From the NCBI GenBank assembly GCA_964579675.1, contig CAZOIA010000275.1:1-6252 (forward strand): a DNA stretch of 6,252 nt. The letters are read 5' to 3'. The translations under genes were made by a program, and so were the position numbers. This document shows positions 1 through 5,766 of this stretch, one piece after another. Numbering within the stretch: position 1 is the first letter of the stretch; every line of letters starts with the position of its first letter. The notes below the pieces were generated by a model. It was given only the letters and a program-made list of their open reading frames with translations, was not told where the DNA came from and made no database searches. This DNA comes from CAZOIA01 sp964579675 (GTDB lineage Bacteria; Planctomycetota; Phycisphaerae; UBA1845; PWPN01).

Positions 1-40
1 AAGGGAGAACGGGATGCACGCAAACGTTACCTGCTCTAGC
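1..40. repeat. Right end of a palindromic intergenic repeat (second copy)
   Basis: Positions 1-35 are identical to 4897-4931, and 37-40 match 4933-4936, giving 39 of 40 bases with one substitution (C36 versus G4932). Similarity stops after position 40. It is in the same orientation as the copy at 4827-4938 and corresponds to that element's right terminal inverted repeat plus a few inner bases. The rest, including the central hairpin, would lie left of the window. The stop codon of the minus-strand gene that ends here (TAG, 38-36) lies inside the repeat, and a second in-frame stop (TAA, 29-27) follows two codons later. Confidence 0.85.
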
Positions 41-2387
41 CGGACGTATCTTTTTCCTGCGCGCTGGCTTTCGGGTCGCGGCGCAGGTCGTACTTGCCGG
101 CAAGACCGACGTCATCGGGGCCGATGTTGACCGGCCAGTCTCCCGGCTCGGCAAACGCGGCGCGGATCGCTTCGATGTCTTTGAACCCGAACTCGACGTT
201 CGGTTCGATGTAGGAACCCTCACCCCATTCGTTCCAGGCTTCGAGAATGGCCATGGCCGAGCCGGTGCGGTCGAGGTTGGCCTTCAATCGAGCGAGGGCC
301 TCGGCGAAGTCGCACGTTCGCCGGGCGAATCGGGCCTCGGCCCGGGGTCCATGCCACGGGCGCGAGTCCCACCCCACGGTCAACAGGGGAATGTACGGCA
401 ACACGCCGGCTCGTTGAATCGTTTCCCAGGCTGCCTCGTGCCCGAGCAGGAATTGACGGTAGGGTGATTGCAGCGTCGTCGCGCCCGTTCGGCGGTAGTT
501 GTATCCGGTGACCGAATCGAACCCTGCGCGCTTGAGTGTTTGAATGTAGTGTGGATTCGTACCGGTGCAGGCACCGACGTGCAGCCCCGGCAGACCGGCG
601 GCCCGGACCCGCTCGCGCATGGCCTGAAGCGCTGCCCGCACCTTGTCCTTGGACCCGAGGCACGAGATCAACTCGCCCGGGCTGAAGAAGCTCACGTACG
701 GTTTCTCGCCGTCGATGGTCAGGTAATTCGGCCTGCGGAAGTAGTGGTCGATCCAGTAGTCGGTGACGGCGAGGAGCTGCTCATTCGTGTGGTCGGCGAA
801 TGGCTTGTGGTTGGCCCACATCAGAGCGAACTCCATCTGGCCAGAATAGCGGGCCTTGAGAAACCCTTCGTTCAGGCCCACACCGAGCCTCTCTTTGCCG
901 TCTCGCCAGTACCAGTCGTAGATGAAGAAGGAGATACCGTTTTCGACCGCCCACTTGACGTGCCAATCGGCGACCTCAGGCCGGCCTTCCTTGTACCAGC
1001 CGAGGACTGGATCGCGTTCGGGGAAGTCGGCCTGTTTGTTCCACCGCCCGATCTGGTCCGGCGACCAGCCGGGGAAGTAATAAACGCCGATCCTGTACTT
1101 CGTCTTGACCGGGCGGGGAGGCGGGACCTCATAGCCCCGCCGCTCGATCGTCTCGGCTTGCTCGTCGATGCGCAGGGAGCGGGTGAAAGTCTGGTCGTTG
1201 ACGGTGAGGGCGATTGTCGTGGTTCCCGCGGCACGGGGGATAATGGTCCGTCGGATCACGAACTGCTGGCCCCGGGGCGTGGCAGGAACGTTGATCGTGG
1301 GCTCGTGGCAGGTGGCATTGGCGTCGGTGATGAGCGAGGCCTCACCTGCAGGCAGGGCGGGTCCCCCGGCATGTTCGAGCACCAGGCGAACGTCGGCGGG
1401 CCGGCCGGGGCGGTTGATGGCCCGCTCGAAGCCGAGGTAAGGGGCCCGCAGGAACGGCCGCTGCGGATCGTTCTCATCGATCGATATCGAACGGATGGTC
1501 AACCTCTCGGTCCCCATCGTGCCGAACCCGACCGCCAGGTGCGTGATCGTGCCCTGCCAGGTGGGGAACTGGCGCAGATCGACAGGCTCGTCGTCACGCC
1601 GGGCAGCGCCTTGCAACTCGATCGGTTGGCCGTGCAGGCCCACTTGCTCGCGGGTCACCCAATAGAGGCCCAACAGGTGCTCGCCGGGACAATCGGCGTC
1701 GAGCCGGAGAATGGAGCGTCTCGCCGCGTCGAAGGGCTCAACCGGTGTGATGATCACCGCTTGCGGAGCAAGTGCGGTGACGCGAAGTGTCCCGTTACCG
1801 CGTTCGAGCCGGGCGGCGTGCATCGGCTGCCACGAATCAGCCGATTGCTCAAACGTCCAGCTCGGGGGACGGGCACCCCACTGTGATTCGACGATACGGA
1901 TGGAGTAAAGCCGGCAACGGGTCCCGTCCGGAGGGTCGAAGCGTAATCGGATGATCTTGCCCAGGCTTCCCCAGAAAGGCCAAACGCAGACCACCTGGCG
2001 GCCGGCGGAGGGGACGGAAAGCCGGGTCATCCACCGCGGCTCAAGCCCGCTGTACCGCCCGGTCGTCTTGTTCGTGTAGAAGAGTTCACCCGAGCCCGGA
2101 GCGTCACAGTCGATGTCGATCTTGACCCATTGGGCGTTGGTCGTTTCCGGCAACTCGAAGAGGGGGCTCGTGAGTTGCGGGTCGGTGCCGGTGGTGCGGA
2201 AGGTCACACCGGCATCGGCGAACGCAACGTCGCGAATGCTGGCATTGGGCGACCAGCCGCCCCAACCCGTCGCTTGGCTGAACTCCCACACCATGGGACG
2301 CCCCGGGCTTGAGCCGAGTGCGATCCGCCCTGAATCCATGCCGGTGAGGATCAGCGCGCCGAGAGCCAACGATCGTCGAAAGGACAT
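36..2387 (-). CDS. Putative secreted WbsX/GH99-like glycoside hydrolase-type protein with two N-terminal beta modules
   Basis: A 783-residue protein. The ATG at 2387 is supported by an AGGAG eight bases upstream. Residues 1-25 have two arginines then a short hydrophobic run (SLALGALILTGM), a weak but plausible export signal without a lipobox. Residues 34-168 and 177-306 look like two copies of one beta-rich module, each opening with W-x-F and carrying a D-x-D-C or D-A-D-C stretch mid-way; they resemble carbohydrate-binding jelly rolls, though no family is assignable by eye. Residues about 330-408 look Ig-like. Residues about 431-746 match the WbsX-like group related to GH99 endo-alpha-mannosidases: IGVYYFPGW near the start, FFIYDWYW at 487-494, and WNEWGEGSYIEP at 718-729. 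E720 and E723 align with the catalytic glutamates of the GH99 motif NEWHEGTQIE. WbsX proteins are often labelled glycosyltransferases, but export plus these motifs favours hydrolysis of an extracellular glycan. Substrate is unknown. It stands alone, divergent from the TMTC-like gene. Its stop codon lies inside a repeat. Confidence 0.9.
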   Translation of the reverse strand: MSFRRSLALGALILTGMDSGRIALGSSPGRPMVWEFSQATGWGGWSPNASIRDVAFADAGVTFRTTGTDPQLTSPLFELPETTNAQWVKIDIDCDAPGSGELFYTNKTTGRYSGLEPRWMTRLSVPSAGRQVVCVWPFWGSLGKIIRLRFDPPDGTRCRLYSIRIVESQWGARPPSWTFEQSADSWQPMHAARLERGNGTLRVTALAPQAVIITPVEPFDAARRSILRLDADCPGEHLLGLYWVTREQVGLHGQPIELQGAARRDDEPVDLRQFPTWQGTITHLAVGFGTMGTERLTIRSISIDENDPQRPFLRAPYLGFERAINRPGRPADVRLVLEHAGGPALPAGEASLITDANATCHEPTINVPATPRGQQFVIRRTIIPRAAGTTTIALTVNDQTFTRSLRIDEQAETIERRGYEVPPPRPVKTKYRIGVYYFPGWSPDQIGRWNKQADFPERDPVLGWYKEGRPEVADWHVKWAVENGISFFIYDWYWRDGKERLGVGLNEGFLKARYSGQMEFALMWANHKPFADHTNEQLLAVTDYWIDHYFRRPNYLTIDGEKPYVSFFSPGELISCLGSKDKVRAALQAMRERVRAAGLPGLHVGACTGTNPHYIQTLKRAGFDSVTGYNYRRTGATTLQSPYRQFLLGHEAAWETIQRAGVLPYIPLLTVGWDSRPWHGPRAEARFARRTCDFAEALARLKANLDRTGSAMAILEAWNEWGEGSYIEPNVEFGFKDIEAIRAAFAEPGDWPVNIGPDDVGLAGKYDLRRDPKASAQEKDTSG

Positions 2388-2394
2388 GATTCAT

Positions 2395-2400
2395 TCTCCT
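2395..2400 (-). promoter_or_regulatory. Shine-Dalgarno site of the WbsX-like gene
   Basis: Read on the minus strand the leader is GAGAGGAGAATGAATC directly before the ATG. AGGAG occupies 2400-2396 with an eight-base spacer, close to ideal. It fixes the start at 2387, and the hydrophobic signal-like segment follows immediately. It is the clearest ribosome binding site in the window. Confidence 0.75.
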
Positions 2401-2427
2401 CTCCGCAGAGACCACCTGGTCACTGAG

Positions 2428-2456
2428 CGTATACCAGACTGAAGCGGGGTTGGGAA
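2428..2456 (-). promoter_or_regulatory. Weak candidate sigma70-like promoter for the WbsX-like gene
   Basis: On the minus strand TTCCCA (2456-2451) and TATACG (2433-2428) are separated by 17 bases. Each matches the sigma70 consensus at four of six positions. Transcription would begin near 2421, giving a leader of about 34 bases that includes the AGGAG site. The geometry is good but the boxes are weak, and such matches arise easily by chance. No operator or riboswitch is visible. Confidence 0.2.
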
Positions 2457-2573
2457 GGGGCCCGCGTCCGGCCATCCTTTGCGGGGTCCGTGACAGAATC
2501 GGCGGGGCTCCCAGAAAGCCGTGGCCTCGTCTTTCCCGGAATGGCCTGACGCGGCCCGCGAACAAGTGCCAAT

Positions 2574-2622
2574 GCGAGAAAGTGAGAAAACACCGGCTGC
2601 GACGTGCCTTTTCCACTTTCGC
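2574..2622. repeat. Hairpin-forming inverted repeat
   Basis: GAAAGTG (2578-2584) followed by GAAAA (2586-2590) pairs with TTTTC (2609-2613) and CACTTTC (2614-2620), a 12-bp stem with one bulged A. The GC at 2574-2575 can pair with 2621-2622. The loop carries CAC and GTG, which can extend the stem. The right arm is also the first unit of the adjacent octamer array, so hairpin and array look like one composite element. It sits mid-way between two divergent genes, so a terminator role is unlikely; a dispersed palindromic repeat is more likely. Confidence 0.6.
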
Positions 2623-2661
2623 ACCTTCGCACTTTCGCACCTTTTCACCTTCGCACCCTTT
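2614..2661. repeat. Six-unit octamer tandem repeat, consensus CACYTTCG
   Basis: Six consecutive 8-bp units: CACTTTCG (2614), CACCTTCG (2622), CACTTTCG (2630), CACCTTTT (2638), CACCTTCG (2646) and CACCCTTT (2654). The first three and the fifth differ only at one C/T position; the fourth and sixth are degenerate. Read on the minus strand it gives GTGCGAA-type units. The 8-bp period makes no consistent protein repeat, so this is non-coding. From memory, arrays like this occur between genes in planctomycete genomes; I have not checked that. Confidence 0.8.
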
Positions 2662-2939
2662 GGGCTGGGGCTTGGCGGAGACAGCATAGGGTTTCCTCCG
2701 GTTCGCCGCCTGAACTGTCACGCACGCTCCTTTACGCGGTTGTCGAGTCCCGCGGGCAAGGATAGCATGGCGGTTTCGAGTGGCAGCAGGAATACGGGAC
2801 GGGTCGTGGCGAACCGCTGAGCGGCAAAGGCACGGGTGTGATTTCTCCATCGGTTGTTGACCAGGCCGGATTTGAAAGCCCGGAGGTTGGCTCGCGCGCT
2901 GCGTCTGCCGGTTGTCGTTTTGCCCGGGGCCCCGGCGGG

Positions 2940-4607
2940 ATGGACCGCTGGTCGGTCGTGCTCGCGGTGCTGGTGGCGGTGCTTCTGGGTGCGGTCGCGT
3001 TTGTCCCCGCGCGGGACAACGCGTTCGTGTACGACGACTTGCCGATCATCGTCGAGAATCCCAGCGTCACCAGGCCCGGTGCGTGGCATCGTTTCTGGCA
3101 CGAGCCTTACTGGCCGCGGGCCAGGTCCGCGGACACGCTTTACCGCCCACTGACGGTCTGGTCCTTTCGAGCCAATACGGTCCTGGCCGGCGGGGACGCC
3201 CCGAATCCGTGGGCCTTTCGACTCGTCAATATCGCCTTGCACGCTTTGACCAGCGCGGGGGTCGTGATCCTGGCGTACCGGCTCACGGGACGGGCGGCGG
3301 CGGCGTGGATTGCCGGGGCACTGTTCGCGGCGCATCCGCTGCATACCGAAGCGGTCGTGACCGCTTATGGACGGAGCGATTTGCTGGTCGGCTTGTTTGG
3401 GGTGTGGCTGCTGGTTCGACACGTCCGGGGCCCCGACGGCAGCGGGCGGCGGTCGCTGCGCTTCCACCTAGTCAGCAGCAGCATGTTGCTGGCGGCAATC
3501 ATGAGCAAGGAACACGCGGTATTCCTGTGGCCGGTGATCCTGCTGATCGACGTGTGGCATCGGCGTCAAACCGCACCGCAGGCACGACCACGGTTTCGGG
3601 AATGGTTGAACCGGACGCTGGGCCCGTCGCACGTGGGCTTCATGCTCACGTGTGCGACGTTTTTTGTGCTTCGATTCGCGTTGTTCGGGTGGCGTTACCG
3701 GCTGGACCCGGCAAGAACCCGCATCTGGGAAAGCCCACTGGCCCATGCGGGCTGGCTGGAGCACCTGCTCACGCCGTTTCGCCTGCTGTGGCTGTCGCTG
3801 GAGTTGTGCGTCTGGCCGGGTCGGCTCTGTCCGATCTGGTCGATCCCCGCGTTGCCCCTGGCGGATCATCTGGCCTGGGATGTGGCGGCAGGGATGATCC
3901 TGCTGGTGGCGTTGGTGGTTCTGGTTGCGGCGCTGTGGCATCGGCGATCGCCGGTTGGCGCTCTGGTGGCGGGAATGCTGATGGTGCTGGCGATTCCGGT
4001 CCAGGCATTGCCGCTGGCTCACTGGCTCTTTGGGGAGCGATGGCTTTATCTGCCGACGGTATTCGTTGCGGTCCTGGTGGGGGCGGGGCTGACCCGGTTG
4101 GGGCGGGCGGCGGGGGCGGCCGCGGTGGCGGCGGCGGTGGTCCTGCTGCCGGCGACGTGGAGCTACACGGGCGCGTTCGCGGACAATCTGACCATGGCGC
4201 GCCAGACCGTTCTGCGCCAGCCCGACAACTTCCAGGGCCGACGCTTCCTGGCGGGCATGCTGTACTCCTATGGGCAATACGCAGCCGCCGTACACGCCGC
4301 CAACGAACTGCTGGACCGCTTCGGGCCGGTCCGGGACGCTTACGTGCTGCTCCTCCAGAGTTATCTGGAATTGGGGGATGGACGTCGGGCCCTCGAAGCC
4401 CTGGCCGGCTACAACGCCACGTCACGCCACATTCCCCATCCCGCTCTTGCTGTCGAGCGCAAACGCGCCGAAGCGCTGATCGAACAGCAGCATCGGCGTC
4501 ACGCCACGTCAGTACCCGCCTGGGGTCCCGAGGTCGATCAATCCCACATTATCCGGGAGTTCATTCACCATGGAGACACAGAGACACGGAGAGCTCGGAA
4601 ACAGTGA
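2940..4607 (+). CDS. TMTC-like (DUF1736) polytopic membrane protein, putative GT-C glycosyltransferase with short TPR tail
   Basis: I start at the ATG at 2940 (555 residues) because a hydrophobic helix follows at once (residues 5-22). A GTG at 2838 with AAAGG seven bases upstream would add 34 residues that look non-coding, yet no good ribosome site precedes 2940, so the start is uncertain. The pattern is that of TMTC proteins: VYDD in the first loop (30-33), YRPLTVWSFRAN (68-79), AHPLHTEAVV then GRSDLL (131-149), MSKEHAVFL (188-196), a DUF1736-like stretch SPLAHAGWLEHLLTPF through VWPGRLCPIW (265-300), and GERWLYLPT (365-373). About ten or eleven membrane segments are visible, then roughly two TPR-like helix pairs (433-490). 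Eukaryotic TMTCs are ER O-mannosyltransferases; the acidic pair D32-D33 fits a GT-C metal or donor site. In this bacterium it would act at the cytoplasmic membrane on an unknown acceptor. The last 13 residues (from HHGDTETRR) are encoded by a repeat tract and are probably not an original part of the protein. Confidence 0.88.
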   Translation: MDRWSVVLAVLVAVLLGAVAFVPARDNAFVYDDLPIIVENPSVTRPGAWHRFWHEPYWPRARSADTLYRPLTVWSFRANTVLAGGDAPNPWAFRLVNIALHALTSAGVVILAYRLTGRAAAAWIAGALFAAHPLHTEAVVTAYGRSDLLVGLFGVWLLVRHVRGPDGSGRRSLRFHLVSSSMLLAAIMSKEHAVFLWPVILLIDVWHRRQTAPQARPRFREWLNRTLGPSHVGFMLTCATFFVLRFALFGWRYRLDPARTRIWESPLAHAGWLEHLLTPFRLLWLSLELCVWPGRLCPIWSIPALPLADHLAWDVAAGMILLVALVVLVAALWHRRSPVGALVAGMLMVLAIPVQALPLAHWLFGERWLYLPTVFVAVLVGAGLTRLGRAAGAAAVAAAVVLLPATWSYTGAFADNLTMARQTVLRQPDNFQGRRFLAGMLYSYGQYAAAVHAANELLDRFGPVRDAYVLLLQSYLELGDGRRALEALAGYNATSRHIPHPALAVERKRAEALIEQQHRRHATSVPAWGPEVDQSHIIREFIHHGDTETRRARKQ

Positions 4608-4620
4608 GAGGGAAAGAGGG
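4566..4620. repeat. GGAGACACAGAGACACGGAG-type dispersed repeat tract overlapping the TMTC-like gene's 3' end
   Basis: The tract starts with CACCATGGAGACACAGAG and continues purine-rich through AGAGGGAAAGAGGGG. It encodes the terminal HHGDTETRRARKQ of the TMTC-like protein, and its reverse complement reads CCGTGTCTCTGTGTCTCC. From memory, very similar tracts recur between genes in many environmental bacterial genomes, giving spurious peptides such as HGDTETRR or LCVSVVN. There is only one copy in this window, so the repeat status rests on recognition. Confidence 0.5.
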
Positions 4621-4650
4621 GCAGCCAGTGGGAGAAGCGGAGCTGACCCC

Positions 4651-4796
4651 GGGTGGCACGGGTCAACCGCACAGCCCGGCACTGAGACCAGGCTGTCCAC
4701 GGGTCCGCGGCAGGCCGCACACACGCCAATTGGCGCATCCCGTTGACCCGCGGCGGGCTCGGACGGGACAATCTTCCAAGCGGACCCGTGCCGCCC
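4651..4796. other. Structured intergenic segment with interleaved inverted repeats and a 12-bp palindrome
   Basis: CGGGTCAAC (4659-4667) is complementary to 4742-4750, and CACGGGTCCGC (4698-4708) to 4780-4790, both perfectly. The two pairings interleave, a pseudoknot-type order. A competing outer pairing joins 4651-4664 with 4783-4796 (13 of 14). Between them lies a perfect palindrome, CGCCAATTGGCG (4724-4735). No credible gene covers the segment on either strand. It could be a decayed mobile-element end, a structured RNA, or a protein-binding site; I cannot tell which. Confidence 0.45.
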
Positions 4797-4826
4797 CAGA
4801 CGGAAGTGTCTGACCGAAAACGGCAT

Positions 4827-4938
4827 TAGCTATAACAGGTCACGAACGCGTGTGTCACGAAGAGCCGCGGGCTTCAGCCCGCGCGGCTTCTCGGCAAAGG
4901 GAGAACGGGATGCACGCAAACGTTACCTGCTGTAGCTA
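4827..4938. repeat. 112-bp MITE/REP-like palindromic element with imperfect terminal inverted repeats
   Basis: The left end (4827-4859) starts TAGCTATAACAGGT, and the reverse complement of the right end (4938-4906) starts TAGCTACAGCAGGT. Aligned without gaps, the 33-base ends agree at 24 positions, including 12 of the first 14. The interior holds a strong hairpin (4863-4888). The right end is duplicated at 1-40 (39 of 40 bases), so this is a repeated unit, not a single local palindrome. There is no internal reading frame of note and no transposase, consistent with a non-autonomous element or a large REP. It lies in the convergent gap and begins nine bases beyond the phosphatase gene's stop codon. 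Confidence 0.65.
4863..4888. terminator. GC-rich hairpin, possible bidirectional terminator within the palindromic element
   Basis: AGCCGCGGGCT (4863-4873) pairs with AGCCCGCGCGGCT (4876-4888) over 11 bp with a two-base bulge; the core CGCGGGC/GCCCGCG closes a TTCA loop. It lies between convergent genes, about 255 bp past the TMTC-like stop and 58 bp past the phosphatase stop, where a shared terminator would be useful. No U-tract follows on either strand, so classic intrinsic termination is not shown. Hairpins of this CGGGCTTCAGCCCG type are, as I recall, dispersed repeats in planctomycetes. Confidence 0.4.
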
Positions 4939-4946
4939 GGAGGATC

Positions 4947-5765
4947 TCACGTCCTCGATTCGGCTTGCCGGTGCTCGGCAAGCAAGCGGTTCAGGACCTC
5001 GGGGTGGGCGGCGATAAAGGGCATGGGCTCGTTGGCGTAGCGAGCCAGATCCATCGGGAAGTATGGATGTCCCTGGTGCGACACGAGCTGGGCGCCGGTC
5101 CGGGCGGCGATCAGGGCGCCGGCTGCGATGTCCCAGAGCCGGTTTCTCCCGGCGTAAACGGCATCGAGACCCCCAGTTGCCAGCAGGGCCAGATGCAACG
5201 CGGTGGAGCCGAAGTTGCGCACCACCATCCGATCGATCCAGCCGTGAGCGACGGCCGGCAATTCTTCGTACCTGCTCGTGGCGATGCTCATGAATATGTG
5301 GTCCGACGCCGGCCTGTCCCGGGGTTCGAGCCGATGCTCGTTGAGCCACGCGTCCCCGTCGGCGGTGGCGAAATACGTCCAGGTGGTCACCGGGTCGTAG
5401 ACGACACCCACGACCGGCGAGCCGCCCTCCATCAGGGCAACCGAGATCGTGAAGACCGGGATTGACCGGGCGTAGTTGCGAGTCCCGTCGATCGGATCGA
5501 TGACCCAGCAACGTTGGGCGGTGGCCGCCGCCTGGTGCTTCTCGGGGGCGGACTGGGTCTCTTCGGTGATCACCGCGTCGGCGGGGTACTCCCGGGCAAT
5601 CGCACTCAGCAGTGCGTCTTGAACCGCGTAGTCCCCGTCGGTGACCGGAGACTGATCCTCCTTGGGCCGGACGGACACCGAGCCGAAGCGCTCGAGGGCG
5701 ATCTCGCCGGCCTCACGCACCCATCCCATGACTTGCCTGCAGATGAGTTCGTAATCGCTGCTCAC
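4947..5765 (-). CDS. Inositol-monophosphatase-family phosphatase (IMPase/HisN/CysQ-like)
   Basis: A 272-residue protein, the usual length for soluble members of the family. The start is GTG at 5765, one base after the upstream gene's stop; a GAGGA at 5782-5778 lies 12 bases away, a little far, and the next in-frame ATG (residue 13) would cut the first helix. The family motifs are complete: SPVTDGDYAVQDAL (39-52), ITEET with metal-ligand E68, WVIDPIDGTRNY (87-98) with metal ligands D90 and D93 and catalytic T95, and LWDIAAG (210-216) with D212 as third metal ligand. These are Mg-dependent, lithium-sensitive phosphomonoesterases, cytoplasmic. Possible substrates are inositol 1-phosphate, histidinol phosphate, PAP or a sugar phosphate; sequence alone does not separate them and no histidine or sulfur gene is nearby. 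Tight coupling to the membrane protein suggests one operon, possibly glycoconjugate-related, which is inference. Confidence 0.93.
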   Translation of the reverse strand: MSSDYELICRQVMGWVREAGEIALERFGSVSVRPKEDQSPVTDGDYAVQDALLSAIAREYPADAVITEETQSAPEKHQAAATAQRCWVIDPIDGTRNYARSIPVFTISVALMEGGSPVVGVVYDPVTTWTYFATADGDAWLNEHRLEPRDRPASDHIFMSIATSRYEELPAVAHGWIDRMVVRNFGSTALHLALLATGGLDAVYAGRNRLWDIAAGALIAARTGAQLVSHQGHPYFPMDLARYANEPMPFIAAHPEVLNRLLAEHRQAESRT

Positions 5766-5766
5766 T

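Larger units (their letters stand above)
2388..2939. other. Divergent intergenic region (552 bp) with repeats and probable promoters
   Basis: This region separates the minus-strand WbsX-like gene from the plus-strand TMTC-like gene and should hold both promoters. It contains the WbsX-like gene's ribosome binding site (2395-2400), a weak sigma70-like pair for that gene (2428-2456), a hairpin (2574-2622) and an octamer array (2614-2661). For the plus-strand gene the best match I see is TTGTCG (2740-2745), 17 bases, then TAGCAT (2763-2768), four of six at each box, which is too weak to list separately. Open frames across 2388-2830 on either strand read as low-complexity or repeat-derived peptide and I do not call any of them a gene. 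Confidence 0.6.

Noticed and set aside
468..1886. 472-residue open frame on the plus strand opposite the WbsX-like gene
   Set aside because: It lies wholly within a minus-strand gene that has clear motifs and a ribosome site. Its translation is rich in G, P, R and V with no domain, typical of an antisense frame in GC-rich DNA.
2614..2661. Octamer array as a CRISPR array
   Set aside because: The units are 8 bp and contiguous with no spacers, and no cas genes are present.
2740..2768. TTGTCG-17-TAGCAT as a promoter of the TMTC-like gene
   Set aside because: Only four of six matches per box, and the gene start itself is uncertain, so the distance cannot support it.
2104..2850. 248-residue minus-strand open frame crossing the divergent intergenic region
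   Set aside because: Its middle is translated octamer repeat (KVRKCEGAKVEK-like), and its end overlaps the WbsX-like gene in another frame.
3468..4425. Minus-strand open frames opposite the TMTC-like gene (275 and 218 residues)
   Set aside because: They are Arg/Gln- and Pro-rich low-complexity shadows of Ala/Leu/Val membrane codons.
2912..4813. 633-residue open frame on the plus strand overlapping the TMTC-like gene
   Set aside because: The translation is Gly/Arg/Ala low-complexity without membrane helices, while the other frame shows a continuous TMTC pattern.
4509..4826. 105-residue minus-strand open frame in the convergent intergenic region
   Set aside because: It contains SPCLCVSMVNE, the familiar spurious translation of the GGAGACACAGAG-type repeat, and no domain or ribosome site.
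4608..4946. tRNA or known small RNA gene in the convergent gap
   Set aside because: I find no cloverleaf, no GGTTCGAATCC-like T-arm and no recognisable RNA family; the structure seen is inverted repeats only.
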